Source: Paenibacillus zeisoli
GTDB taxonomy: Bacteria; Bacillota; Bacilli; Paenibacillales; Paenibacillaceae
Assembly: GCF_003994465.1 (NCBI RefSeq)
Contig: NZ_RZNX01000003.1
Location: 277,283 to 341,282, forward strand
Length of the DNA stretch: 64,000 nt
Reading direction: 5' to 3'
Shown: positions 51,947 to 61,327 of the stretch, one piece after another
How positions within the stretch are numbered: position 1 is the first letter of the stretch
How the letters are laid out: the number at the start of each line of letters is the position of its first letter
The notes under the pieces: model-generated
Databases searched by the model: none
What the model was told of the DNA's origin: nothing
Seen by the model: the letters and a program-made list of their open reading frames with translations, nothing else
Translations under genes and position numbers: made by a program

Positions 51947-54900
51947 ATGAATTTTCAGCTGACACAGCGAATTATCAAACTGCTATGCGGACCGGAATCC
52001 TTTGAGCAGGGAGAGGCCTATTGCGAAGGGAAACGGGTCACTTTCCAGAAATATGACCCCGAATCCGGAAGCTTCGCGGCCGTTGTCCAAGGCAAACAAA
52101 GCTATAACATACAGGTCGAAGTCGACAGCAACAGTGATGTCGATGCCAAATGCACCTGCTCGGCGTATTACTCCAGCTTCCAGTACTGCAAGCATATTGC
52201 GGCTGTCCTGCTGACGATTTACCAGACCGAGCAAGGCGGTTACTCCCCGGTTCGCCCCACCCCGTCCATTGGAAGTGTCAATCCCGGTGCGCTGGAGGAA
52301 TCCGGGCAAAAGAAGCCCCTGCGAGTATACCATTTCGAGGGCTCGGAGCATTTTGAATCGCCCAGGGATTCACACAGGAATTCTCATGGGGATTCCCGGC
52401 TGGCCGGTGAGCTGCTCGGATTATTCCGGGATAAGCCTGCGCGTCCCAGTGCCACGCGTCTGTTCGATCCCAGGGAGCAGCTGGATGTGGAGTTCATCTG
52501 CCGGCCTTTTGCCTATAGTCATAATAAATTTATGTTCGGGGTCGAGCTGAAGGTTGGCTCGAAGAGACTCTATATTGTTCAGAAAATAAGGGATTTCCTG
52601 GACCGCATCGAGCGGCAGGATTCGATGATGTTCTCCAAGCATTTCAGCTACGTACCGGAGCTGCACAGCTTCAGTCCTGAGAATGATGCGGTGATTCAGC
52701 AGCTGATCCGCATTTATCAGCACGAGAGAATGTACCGCGAGACCTTAAGCAGCCACCCGGCTTATTCGAACAGGTTCAGCGGTGACCGCATGCTGCCCGT
52801 GCCGCCATCTTTCTGGGAAGCTCTGTATCCTCTGCTGACAGCCGCCCCATCGGTGAAGCTGATTCAGGAGGAACGAACCTACGACGGGCTTCATCTGTCG
52901 GATGAAGGTCTGCCGCTGCGATTTCAGTTCGATCAGGCTGAAGCTCAGTCTGAGGGCTACCAGCTGGATATTGAGGGCCTGGATGAGCTTACTATACTTG
53001 AAACCTACGGCCTAGTCCTCTCCGAAGGAAAGCTGCTGAAGCTGCCCGCCGAGCGCTGCAAGCGGCTTCTTGAGCTAAAGCAGATGCTGGATACCTCACG
53101 CCAATCCCGAATTCTAATCTCTACGCAGCAAATGGAACCTTTTATGGAAAGAGTCGTTCCCGGCCTGATGAAGCTCGGTGAGGTTCGTATAGCCGAAGCA
53201 GTATCGGACCGGATCATGAAGACCGCGCTCAAAGCCAGGCTGTATCTTGATCGGATTAGAGACAAGCTGCTCGCAGGGCTTGAATTCCAGTATGGCGATA
53301 TCGTGATTAACCCGCTGGAGACGGAGGGTTCCCGGCGCGGGGAAGGCCGTATTCTTATGCGAGATGGCGAGAAGGAGCGGCAGATTCTGGACCTCATGGA
53401 GCAGAGTGCCTTCGCGATGAGCGAGAGCGGTTATTTCATGGAGGACGAGGACGGAGAGTATGAATTCTTGTATCATATTGTCCCTCAGTTGGAGAAGCTC
53501 ATGGATGTATTCGCAACGTCCGCAGTCAAAGTCAGAATCATGGCACCATCCACCCCGCCCAAAATCCGGGCCGATATCGATGAACGTACCGATTGGCTGG
53601 AGTTCCGCTTCGATATGGAAGGAATCCCGGAGTCAGAAATTAGGAATCTGCTCAAATCGCTGGGCGAGAAACGCAAATATTACCGGATGCCGAATGGTTC
53701 CCTGATGCCGCTCGAAAGCGAGGAATTCCAGCGAATTGTAAGACTGATCAATGAAGTTGGCATTCGTCTTAGCGATATCGAGGGGTCCCAGGTTCGTGTT
53801 CCGGCTGTCCGGGGCCTCCATCTGCTGGATGCCCATGAGCAGAGCAGCTCGTTAATCTTGGGTAAGTCTTTCCGGCGCCTACTAGAGAATATGCGTAGTC
53901 CCGATAATCTGGAGTTCCCGGTTCCAGCCACGCTGGATAAGGTGCTTCGGGATTACCAGAAATACGGTTACCAGTGGATGAAGACGCTCGCCCACTATCA
54001 TTTCGGCGGAATTCTTGCTGATGATATGGGGCTCGGCAAGACGCTGCAGGCGATTGCCTTTATCCTTTCCGTGCTGCCTGAGGCCCGAAGCCAGGAGCTG
54101 CCAATCCTGGTCGTGGCTCCCGCCTCGCTTGTCTATAACTGGCGGAATGAGCTGGCCAAATTCGCTCCGGAGGTGCGTACAGTCATTGCTGACGGAAGCC
54201 CCAGTGAGCGAAGCCGGCTGCTCCGTCGAAGTTCTTCGGCGGAAGTCATCATTACTTCTTATCCGCTTCTACGGAAGGATAAGGACCTGTATGCGGCGGA
54301 GCCCTTCCATACTCTAATTATGGACGAGGCCCAAGCGTTCAAGAATCACGGTACGCTGACCGCGCAGTCTGTTAAGTCCATCGAGGCCAAGTATCGCTTC
54401 GCCCTGACCGGGACACCTGTCGAGAATGGGCTTGAAGAGCTGTGGTCCATCTTCAGCGCCGTGTTCCCGGCCTTGTTCCCGAATCGTCAGGCGTTTAATG
54501 ACCTCCCCAGGGAGACCATAGCCAGACGGGTTCGCCCTTTTCTGCTAAGACGTCTGAAATCGGATGTCCTGAAGGAGCTGCCTGAGAAAATCGAAACCGT
54601 ACAGGCCTCTGAACTGCTGCCTGAACAGAAGAGGCTGTATGCGGCTTATCTCGCCGAGCTTCAGGCGGAGACCCTTAAGCATCTTAAGGAGGATGATCTG
54701 CAGAAGCACCGGATCAAGATCCTGGCCGGATTGACCCGGCTTCGCCAGCTTTGCTGCCACCCCGCCCTGTTCGTCGAAGGCTATAACGGGAGCTCTGCCA
54801 AATTTGAACAGCTGCTGGAGATCATCGATGACTGTCGCAGTGCTGGCAAGCGGATGCTGATCTTCTCCCAGTTCACCCAGATGCTGGGGCTGATCCGGCG

Positions 54901-55312
54901 GGAGCTAGGCTATCAGGGAGTACCGCATTTCTACCTGGACGGCCAGACCCCGGGCGCGGAGCGAGTCGAGCTGTGCAGCCGGTTCAACGAAGGAGAAGGG
55001 GACCTGTTCCTGATCTCCCTCAAGGCCGGTGGAACCGGTCTGAACCTGACGGGAGCGGACACGGTCATCCTGTATGACCTCTGGTGGAATCCCGCTGTCG
55101 AGCAGCAGGCTGCTGACCGGGCGCACCGGATTGGACAGAAGAACGTCGTGCAGGTCATCCGCCTCGTGTCCGAGGGTACAGTAGAGGACAAGATGTACGA
55201 GCTTCAGCAGAGGAAAAAGAATCTGATTGAAGAAGTCATTCAGCCTGGACAAGAGTCGTTGTCTTCCCTCTCCGAGCAGGATATTCGCGAGATTCTGAGC
55301 ATAGAGCTGTGA
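51947..55312 (+). CDS. SNF2-family helicase with N-terminal SWIM zinc finger
   Basis: 1121 aa. SWIM finger C69-x-C71-x9-C81-x-H83, then a bacterial SNF2-associated middle domain (about 150-640). ATPase lobe starts at about 665, with GGILADDMGLGKTLQ (Walker A near 697) and DEAQAFKNH (near 793). Helicase C contains LIFSQFTQMLGLIRREL, SLKAGGTGLNLTGADTVI and QQAADRAHRIGQ. A DNA-translocating remodeller, possibly aiding transcription or repair. ATG with AAAGGAC. Terminator at 55391. Confidence 0.92.
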   Translation: MNFQLTQRIIKLLCGPESFEQGEAYCEGKRVTFQKYDPESGSFAAVVQGKQSYNIQVEVDSNSDVDAKCTCSAYYSSFQYCKHIAAVLLTIYQTEQGGYSPVRPTPSIGSVNPGALEESGQKKPLRVYHFEGSEHFESPRDSHRNSHGDSRLAGELLGLFRDKPARPSATRLFDPREQLDVEFICRPFAYSHNKFMFGVELKVGSKRLYIVQKIRDFLDRIERQDSMMFSKHFSYVPELHSFSPENDAVIQQLIRIYQHERMYRETLSSHPAYSNRFSGDRMLPVPPSFWEALYPLLTAAPSVKLIQEERTYDGLHLSDEGLPLRFQFDQAEAQSEGYQLDIEGLDELTILETYGLVLSEGKLLKLPAERCKRLLELKQMLDTSRQSRILISTQQMEPFMERVVPGLMKLGEVRIAEAVSDRIMKTALKARLYLDRIRDKLLAGLEFQYGDIVINPLETEGSRRGEGRILMRDGEKERQILDLMEQSAFAMSESGYFMEDEDGEYEFLYHIVPQLEKLMDVFATSAVKVRIMAPSTPPKIRADIDERTDWLEFRFDMEGIPESEIRNLLKSLGEKRKYYRMPNGSLMPLESEEFQRIVRLINEVGIRLSDIEGSQVRVPAVRGLHLLDAHEQSSSLILGKSFRRLLENMRSPDNLEFPVPATLDKVLRDYQKYGYQWMKTLAHYHFGGILADDMGLGKTLQAIAFILSVLPEARSQELPILVVAPASLVYNWRNELAKFAPEVRTVIADGSPSERSRLLRRSSSAEVIITSYPLLRKDKDLYAAEPFHTLIMDEAQAFKNHGTLTAQSVKSIEAKYRFALTGTPVENGLEELWSIFSAVFPALFPNRQAFNDLPRETIARRVRPFLLRRLKSDVLKELPEKIETVQASELLPEQKRLYAAYLAELQAETLKHLKEDDLQKHRIKILAGLTRLRQLCCHPALFVEGYNGSSAKFEQLLEIIDDCRSAGKRMLIFSQFTQMLGLIRRELGYQGVPHFYLDGQTPGAERVELCSRFNEGEGDLFLISLKAGGTGLNLTGADTVILYDLWWNPAVEQQAADRAHRIGQKNVVQVIRLVSEGTVEDKMYELQQRKKNLIEEVIQPGQESLSSLSEQDIREILSIEL

Positions 55313-55390
55313 ACTCAGCCGAAGTTGATTATATAAGAGAGACGGCCTTTATCTCCGATTCTCGGACCATAATGGGTATAAATTAAACAA

Positions 55391-55445
55391 AAGCACCACC
55401 GCTCTGGGAGTCATTTGCCTGACTTCCGGAGGGTGGTGCTTATTT
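55391..55445 (+). terminator. Terminator of the thioredoxin-SNF2 unit
   Basis: AAGCACCACC/GGTGGTGCTT outer stem and GGAGTC/GACTTCC inner stem. The remainder of 55313-55600 shows no gene. Confidence 0.7.
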
Positions 55446-55600
55446 GCGCCAGCCGAACTCATGGTTAACCGGAAGCTGGCCGGGTAAGAAGGCCGGGTGG
55501 GTCATGGCCGCCCTTATCTTTCAGAGGTAGAGCCGTGCGGGATGTGTGTGTTGTTATGAGGAACTCAACCTATCATTGCTTCAACTTATCGAGCTTCCCG

Positions 55601-56206
55601 CTAGTCCACCTTAGCCCCGAAAGCCCGCATGAAGGACACCGCCTGATTCCCGTCCATTCGGGCCCCCTCCACCGAAAAGGACCTGAAATTGACCCCATCC
55701 ATCTCCGCCCCGCGCAGATCGGCTCCCTTCAGCTTCGCCTTGGCGAATTGCGTCCGGGTCAGCTCCGCCTTTCTAAGATCCGCCTTCTCCAGATTCGCAC
55801 CTGTAAGGTCGGCTTCGAGCAGGCGAATGCCCCGCAGGTCCTGCTTGGCGAGACCCGCAAATCTGAGATTGGTATAGGACCAATCTCCTTGCTCAATTGT
55901 GATCCCATCGAGCTGAGCCTTCGTGAAGTCGGAGCCTGTCATTTTACACTCAGTGAATTTCGATACAAATAGATTGGCATCATGGAAGATACAGTTCTCG
56001 AAGGCCGACTCCGTATGGATCGACGCATTCAGATGCGCGGCAGTAAAGTCACATTCTATAAAACGGCAGCCCGCCGTGGTAATCTCCTCCAGCGAAGTTC
56101 CGATGAACCGGCAGCGCACGAAGGTGCACCGGGTCAGTTCCCCGTCTCTTTGATCCGTCCGGCTGAAGTCTACCTCGTTAAACTCTTGATCGGTGTATTG
56201 ATACAT
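55601..56206 (-). CDS. Pentapeptide-repeat protein
   Basis: 201 aa built of repeating A(D/N)LXX units: about 25 copies between residues 15 and 185, e.g. FAGLAKQDLRGIRLLEADLTGANLEKADLRKAELTRTQFAKAKL (several repeats). The fold is a right-handed quadrilateral helix; some such proteins protect DNA gyrase (Qnr-like). No transmembrane part. ATG with AGGAGGA. Confidence 0.88.
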   Translation of the reverse strand: MYQYTDQEFNEVDFSRTDQRDGELTRCTFVRCRFIGTSLEEITTAGCRFIECDFTAAHLNASIHTESAFENCIFHDANLFVSKFTECKMTGSDFTKAQLDGITIEQGDWSYTNLRFAGLAKQDLRGIRLLEADLTGANLEKADLRKAELTRTQFAKAKLKGADLRGAEMDGVNFRSFSVEGARMDGNQAVSFMRAFGAKVD

Positions 56207-56285
56207 CGCCTATCCTCCTGTCTCTTAAATGCCCATGTAGATAGTATACCTGCAACCCGTTGATCCCTGGGTAATCGTCAACAAA

Positions 56286-56323
56286 TTAAAAACGCACTTC
56301 TGCCAAAACGGCAAATGTGCGTT
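56286..56323 (-). terminator. Terminator after the first LacI gene
   Basis: AACGCAC/GTGCGTT arms around GCC/GGC, five T on the minus strand, adjacent to the stop at 56327. Confidence 0.75.
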
Positions 56324-56326
56324 AGA

Positions 56327-57334
56327 TCAAAAGGACCCGCGAACAATCAGCTCCGCTGGAAGCCGATACTCCTCAAACTTCCCCTTGGGATTCTGTATCC
56401 GGCTCATCATAATTTCGGCTGCTCTCTTCCCGAGCTCGAAGGATTGCTGTCTGATGACAGACAGCGGAGGATCCATAACTTCTGTCCACTCATAGTCGTC
56501 AAATACAATTAAACCCAGCTGCTGCGGTATCAGCAGATGCGCTTCCCGTACGTATTTAATTATACCTTTACCCATCATATTATTCGCGGCAAGAATGGCA
56601 TCAACCTTGGACTCGGCAATCATTCTTTGCGAGAACAGGTAACCGTTCTCACTTGTTCCTTCACCAATCATAACAATCGACTCATCGTAGGGGACCCTGC
56701 AATCCGCCAAGGCTTTTTTATAACCCTCCATACGTTCATCGACAGAGGTTAACCCTAACTGTTCAGAGATAAAGCCAATTTTGTGGTAACCCTTCTCCAC
56801 CAATGCCTTGACTCCATTATAAGTACCTTCAACACTATCCGATACAATGGAATCCCCGAGCTTGTTCTTCCCCTTCAATTTGCGGTCCACGAAGACAATC
56901 GGATAATCCCCGAACAGGCCTTCTTTATCTAAATAAGAAACGCCCTCTGTCGGAGCCAGGATCAACCCGTCAATATTCTGCGTATTGAACATCTTGATAC
57001 AGCGGATTTCTTCTTCAATATTCTCCTGCGAATTGCTTAGCAGCAAATGATAGCCTGAGCTTCTGAGCACACTTTCGATTCCATTTGCAATTGACATGAA
57101 GAAGTGATTTGAATTATCGCTATTCTGGATCGGTACGATCAGGCCGATAATAAATGATTTCTTACTGCGCAGGGACCTTGCCACTGGGTTAGGAATATAT
57201 TTCAGTTCCTCCATCGCTAGCTGGACCTTCGTCTCCACTTCCTTTGAGACAAATCTTGTCTTGTTAATGACATGAGAGACGGTTGCCGTGGACACGCCTG
57301 CGTGCTTCGCTACATCTTTGATACGGACAGCCAT
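56327..57334 (-). CDS. LacI-family repressor (paralogue A)
   Basis: 335 aa. N-terminal HTH RIKDVAKHAGVSTATVSHVI (about 4-23), hinge NPVARSLRSKKS, and a periplasmic-binding-like sugar domain with FDDYEWTEVMDPPLSV near 285. Closely paralogous to the adjacent gene at 57591, from HTH to the shared VRGSF end. Last gene of the sugar operon or its own unit; separated from paralogue B by 256 bp holding the repeated element. ATG with GAGG-type SD. Confidence 0.9.
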   Translation of the reverse strand: MAVRIKDVAKHAGVSTATVSHVINKTRFVSKEVETKVQLAMEELKYIPNPVARSLRSKKSFIIGLIVPIQNSDNSNHFFMSIANGIESVLRSSGYHLLLSNSQENIEEEIRCIKMFNTQNIDGLILAPTEGVSYLDKEGLFGDYPIVFVDRKLKGKNKLGDSIVSDSVEGTYNGVKALVEKGYHKIGFISEQLGLTSVDERMEGYKKALADCRVPYDESIVMIGEGTSENGYLFSQRMIAESKVDAILAANNMMGKGIIKYVREAHLLIPQQLGLIVFDDYEWTEVMDPPLSVIRQQSFELGKRAAEIMMSRIQNPKGKFEEYRLPAELIVRGSF

Positions 57335-57357
57335 ACAATAACCTCATTTTAGAGTGC

Positions 57358-57382
57358 TTATTACTAACATTACTAACATTAC
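57358..57382. repeat. Short tandem repeat TTACTAACA
   Basis: Two and a half copies of TTACTAACA directly before lacI A (minus strand 5' leader). Could be an expression-varying site or chance. Confidence 0.35.
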
Positions 57383-57494
57383 TGCGAGATATTACAACTG
57401 TCAACTTAGCCTCTATCCCACGCAGCAAGGCGGAGTAAACACCCATCTTGAGTCGTCAAAAATAATATGGCATAATACAAAGACCGTATAGTGG

Positions 57495-57590
57495 CGACCA
57501 TACATGAACCCTATACGCACGAATCAGCCGGGGGTGAAGCCGGACGATATCTATTTAGCCGTAGATCGTTCGAATTCACTCTCTTTTATA
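57495..57590. repeat. Approximately 80-bp repeated element, copy 1
   Basis: The core AATCAGCC-x-GG-x-GTGAAG, CCGGACGATATCTATTTAGC and CGTAGATCG matches copy 2 at 62.36 kb with only two substitutions, extending weakly into CGACCATACA-type and (T/C)TCxCT flanks. On the minus strand it folds into CGATCTA..TAGATATCG. Inverted CGTATAG/CTATACG flank the left part. It lies between the two lacI genes. Confidence 0.7.
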
Positions 57591-58589
57591 TTAGAATGAA
57601 CCCCTGACAACCAGCTCCGCATCGAACATATGCCCCTGGGTTTCCAGATTTCCATTCTTTATGCGGCTGAGCAGCAATTGCGCAGCTTTAATCCCAAGTT
57701 CATTAGAAGGCTGCCTGATTACGGATAAGGCCGGGGAGACAAACTCTGTCCATTCATAATCATCAAACCCAATCAGCGCAATATCATCAGGAACCTTGAT
57801 CTGGTTCTCCTTCAGATATTTCAACGCCCCCCTGCTCATGGCATTGTTCGCGATGAAGAGTGCAGTTACACGGCTCTCCTGAATCAGCTGCCTGGTTAGC
57901 TCATACCCGCTCTCTAAGCTCATATCCCCTATCCTGACCAGAGATTCACAATAAGCGATACCGTATTGACTCAACGCCCGTCGGTAGCCTTCCATCCTCT
58001 CTCTGCTGGTTGAGATATCCATGAGACCAGCTATACAACCGATTCTACGGTGTCCTTTGTCCAGAAGGGCGGCCACCGCACGGTAAGCCCCCTTCATCCC
58101 ATCGACCAGAACCCAGTCCCCGGCAAGTGCAGAAGGCTTGCGGTCGATAAAAACAACCGGATAGTCACCGAACAGTTTATCATTTCCATCGCAAAGGCCA
58201 CAGGTAGGCGCAATAATCAACCCGTCAATACGCTGCATATTGAACATTTGGATCCGCTTGATCTCCTCCACCGGATCCTCCTGTGAATTGCTGAGCAGCA
58301 AGTGATATCCAGAGCTCTTCAGCACACTTTCGATCCCATTCGCTACAGAAAGGTAAAAGTTATCAGCGTTATCGCAGGTCTTAATCGGAACAATCAGCCC
58401 AATGGTATTGCTCTTCCGGCTTCGGAGCGAACGAGCCACAGGATTCGGCATATATCCCAGCCTGTTCAAGGCCTCAATCACTCTTTGCTTCATTTCAACG
58501 GACACATTCCTTGTGTTATTGATCACATTTGACACCGTAGCCGTAGAAACACCCGCTTCCATCGCAACATCACTGATTTTAACTGTCAT
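57591..58589 (-). CDS. LacI-family repressor (paralogue B)
   Basis: 332 aa: HTH KISDVAMEAGVSTATVSNVI, hinge NPVARSLRSRKS, ligand domain with IGFDDYEWTEFVSPALSVIRQ. About half identical by eye to paralogue A, with a His to Asn change in the recognition helix. Follows rbsC-like permease gene by 80 bp on the same strand. Probably controls the TAATCGATTA operators. ATG with GGGGAG. Confidence 0.9.
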   Translation of the reverse strand: MTVKISDVAMEAGVSTATVSNVINNTRNVSVEMKQRVIEALNRLGYMPNPVARSLRSRKSNTIGLIVPIKTCDNADNFYLSVANGIESVLKSSGYHLLLSNSQEDPVEEIKRIQMFNMQRIDGLIIAPTCGLCDGNDKLFGDYPVVFIDRKPSALAGDWVLVDGMKGAYRAVAALLDKGHRRIGCIAGLMDISTSRERMEGYRRALSQYGIAYCESLVRIGDMSLESGYELTRQLIQESRVTALFIANNAMSRGALKYLKENQIKVPDDIALIGFDDYEWTEFVSPALSVIRQPSNELGIKAAQLLLSRIKNGNLETQGHMFDAELVVRGSF

Positions 58590-58668
58590 TTTCTCCCCAG
58601 CCTCCCCCTAACCGTTAACAAGCTGCCGAACCTTTAATGAAAAGCTGCTGCAAGGAAGTGTCCTGCGG

Positions 58669-59640
58669 CTAATTGCGGAACTTATCAAGCAGGACGGCAA
58701 TAACAATCACAATTCCTTTTACGATCATTTGCCAGTAGAAATCGACATCCAGCAGAGTTAGCCCATTGCTGAGCACAGCCATAATTAATACGCCTATAAT
58801 GGTGCCCTGGATTTTGCCGACACCGCCAACGAAGCTTGTTCCTCCCAGAATAACAGCCGCGATGGCATCAAGTTCAAAGCTGATCCCCGCATTCGGCTGA
58901 CCGGAGATTACGCGCCCGGCCATTACCACCCCTGCAATCCCTGCCATAAGACCACTGATCGAGTATACGTTGATTAACGTTCTCTCCACCTTTATGCCCG
59001 TAAGGCGGGCAGCTTCCTCATTACCGCCAATCGCGTACAAATGACGACCGAACATCGTATATTTCAGAACAAAAAACATAATGACATATACGACAGCCAT
59101 GATGTAAATGGGAGTAGGTACTCCAAGCATGGAGCCAGCCCCGAAGAAGATGAAGAATTTATTCGTCAAGACCAGCGGCAGCCCGCCGCTGATAACAAAG
59201 GCAATCCCTCTCAAATAAGTCATACTGCCAAGCGTAACCACAAATGCAGGCAGCTTCGTGACCGCTGTAAAGTATCCATTAATGAAGCCAGCTATATATC
59301 CAACCGCTGCTCCTGTCAGCATGGCTAGCACAGGAGGAATGCCCGCATTGGTCAGCATGACGGAAATCACGCCCGACAGCGCCAGCGTAGACCCGACGGA
59401 GAGATCAATTCCGCCTGTTAGAATCACCACGGTCATTCCGGCAGCCAGAATCGCTGTAATGGAGGATTGCTTCAGGATATTCAAGATATTATGAACCTCT
59501 GTAAAATAAGGAGCGAACATGGCCATAATGGCGCAGAGCAGTATCAAAATAATGAGCATCCCAAGCTGATTCCAAACCGGCAGCACTTTTTGCTTGAACG
59601 TTAACGGATTCCTCGAGGTCAAAGGTGTATTTGTATTCAT
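58669..59640 (-). CDS. Ribose-type sugar ABC permease (RbsC-like)
   Basis: 323 aa, about ten helices, with FNILNILKQSSITAILAAGMTVVILTGGIDLSVG-type start (residues about 48-80), the family motif in cytoplasmic loop FGRHLYAIGGNEEAARLTGIKV and AAVILGGTSFVGG. Start overlaps the ATPase stop by 4 bp; AGGGGAG precedes the ATG. Sugar unknown; ribose, allose or similar from family. Confidence 0.92.
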   Translation of the reverse strand: MNTNTPLTSRNPLTFKQKVLPVWNQLGMLIILILLCAIMAMFAPYFTEVHNILNILKQSSITAILAAGMTVVILTGGIDLSVGSTLALSGVISVMLTNAGIPPVLAMLTGAAVGYIAGFINGYFTAVTKLPAFVVTLGSMTYLRGIAFVISGGLPLVLTNKFFIFFGAGSMLGVPTPIYIMAVVYVIMFFVLKYTMFGRHLYAIGGNEEAARLTGIKVERTLINVYSISGLMAGIAGVVMAGRVISGQPNAGISFELDAIAAVILGGTSFVGGVGKIQGTIIGVLIMAVLSNGLTLLDVDFYWQMIVKGIVIVIAVLLDKFRN

Positions 59641-61199
59641 TTTTTTATCTCCCCTGTGGCATAGTACATGATTTTTTCTTGAGTAGCCTCTTCCCGGGAC
59701 AGTTCAGCCTTCAGCTTGCCCTCGTGCATCACCAGGATCCGGTCGCTGACTGCCAGGATTTCCGGAAGCTCTGAAGACACCATCAGAACCGCCAGGCCTT
59801 TCTCCGCTAATTCGCAAATAATCTTATGAATTTCGGTTTTGGCTCCTACATCCACCCCGCGGGTAGGCTCATCCAGCAGCAGGACCTTCGGTCCGATCGA
59901 GAGCCATCTGGCAATAACCACCTTCTGCTGATTCCCTCCGCTGAGGCCCATTACATTCTGCTCCGGAGAGGCCGTACGCACGCCTAAATCCTTAATGTAC
60001 TTGTCAATTTCAGGATTCATCCGCTCATACTGCAGAACTCCCGCTTTCCGGTACGTATGCATTTGATTCATAATAATATTCTCTTTCACGGACAGATTTG
60101 GAAATAGCCCTTGCTCTTTCCGGCTCTCAGGTACATGGGCGATCCCGTGCTTCATCGCTTCAATCGGTGACTTAATTGTGACCCGCTTGCCGTCCAGCCG
60201 GATCTCTCCAGTGGTCATCTTGCTGATGCCGAATATTGTGCGGAACAGCTCCGTTCGGCCAGCCCCGACCAATCCTGCCAGCCCAACGATTTCTCCGGGG
60301 TGGATTTTGAGCGAGACCTTATCCACAATGTCCTTATCCGACACGGTAATCAGTTCAAGAACCGGCTCCTTCTCCGCAAGGCTTGGCGGAGTGAATGTCT
60401 TCAGGAACAGGTCACTCAGTTCGCGGCCGACCATCTGCTTAACCAACAGTTCCGGATTCGTCTGGCTGATCGGATGGCTTGAGATCCACTGGCCGTCACG
60501 AAGCACGGTACACCGGTCTGATATTCTGAAAATCTCATCCATACGGTGAGAAATATAGACGATGGCAACGCCTCTTTGTCTCAGGTCATCAATAATGACA
60601 AACAGCTTATCAATTTCTTTGTCAGTCAGCGAAGCCGTAGGTTCATCCATGATCAATACTTCAGAGTTAAAAGAAAGCGCCCGCGCAATCTCTACAATCT
60701 GCTGCTGAGCGACGCTCAGTTCAGAGACCTTCGTTCTGGGATCTAGGCTGGAGCCTATCGATTCCAGAATTGTCTTTGCCTGCTTATGAATCACATCCCA
60801 CTGAATGAGACCCAGCCGATTCTTGGGGAATTTGGTTCCCATCAGAATGTTCTCCCCGATCGTCAGGTTCGGTGACAAGCTTATCTCCTGATGGATCACA
60901 CTTATTCCCTTGCCCCTGGCTTCCAAGGGGTTATGCCAGACGGTCTCTTGACCTTGATATACGATCTTTCCGGAATCAGGGCGGTAGATCCCGGCCATGA
61001 TTTTCATCAAAGTGGACTTGCCCGCTCCATTCTCTCCCATTAAGGCGTGAACCTCACCTTTGTACAAGTCCAGGTGAATATCACGCAGCACCTGCACACC
61101 CGAGAATGATTTATATATCCCATCCATAGAGAGAACGATCTCATTTGAATGGGTGCCTTGCGGCTTCCGGTTGATTAGTGAATTCGCTACCCTAGACAC
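59637..61199 (-). CDS. Ribose-type sugar ABC ATPase, two cassettes (RbsA-like)
   Basis: 520 aa with two ABC domains: first Walker A MGENGAGKSTLMK (about 54-66), signature LSVAQQQIVEIARAL; second a degenerate GLVGAGRTELFR (about 301-312) with LSGGNQQKVVIARWL and LLLDEPTRGVDVG. As in RbsA only one site is typical. GTG start after GGAGGAAT. 130 bp after the binding-protein gene. Confidence 0.93.
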   Translation of the reverse strand: MSRVANSLINRKPQGTHSNEIVLSMDGIYKSFSGVQVLRDIHLDLYKGEVHALMGENGAGKSTLMKIMAGIYRPDSGKIVYQGQETVWHNPLEARGKGISVIHQEISLSPNLTIGENILMGTKFPKNRLGLIQWDVIHKQAKTILESIGSSLDPRTKVSELSVAQQQIVEIARALSFNSEVLIMDEPTASLTDKEIDKLFVIIDDLRQRGVAIVYISHRMDEIFRISDRCTVLRDGQWISSHPISQTNPELLVKQMVGRELSDLFLKTFTPPSLAEKEPVLELITVSDKDIVDKVSLKIHPGEIVGLAGLVGAGRTELFRTIFGISKMTTGEIRLDGKRVTIKSPIEAMKHGIAHVPESRKEQGLFPNLSVKENIIMNQMHTYRKAGVLQYERMNPEIDKYIKDLGVRTASPEQNVMGLSGGNQQKVVIARWLSIGPKVLLLDEPTRGVDVGAKTEIHKIICELAEKGLAVLMVSSELPEILAVSDRILVMHEGKLKAELSREEATQEKIMYYATGEIKK

Positions 61200-61260
61200 A
61201 GCCTATTCCTCCTCTTCAATCCCGTGCTGCTGCTCAGATCTAAGTCCATTAGAGCAGTTA

Positions 61261-61298
61261 GAGGAGATGGCTCCTTCTATCCGTAACACCATCTCCTC
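61261..61298 (-). other. Intercistronic stem-loop between binding protein and ATPase
   Basis: GAGGAGATGG/CCATCTCCTC form a 10-bp perfect stem with no T-run, so it is more likely an mRNA-stabilising hairpin that keeps the binding-protein message abundant than a terminator. Confidence 0.6.
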
Positions 61299-61327
61299 AG
61301 GTATGAACTTAAGTGATTACAGTGGAA

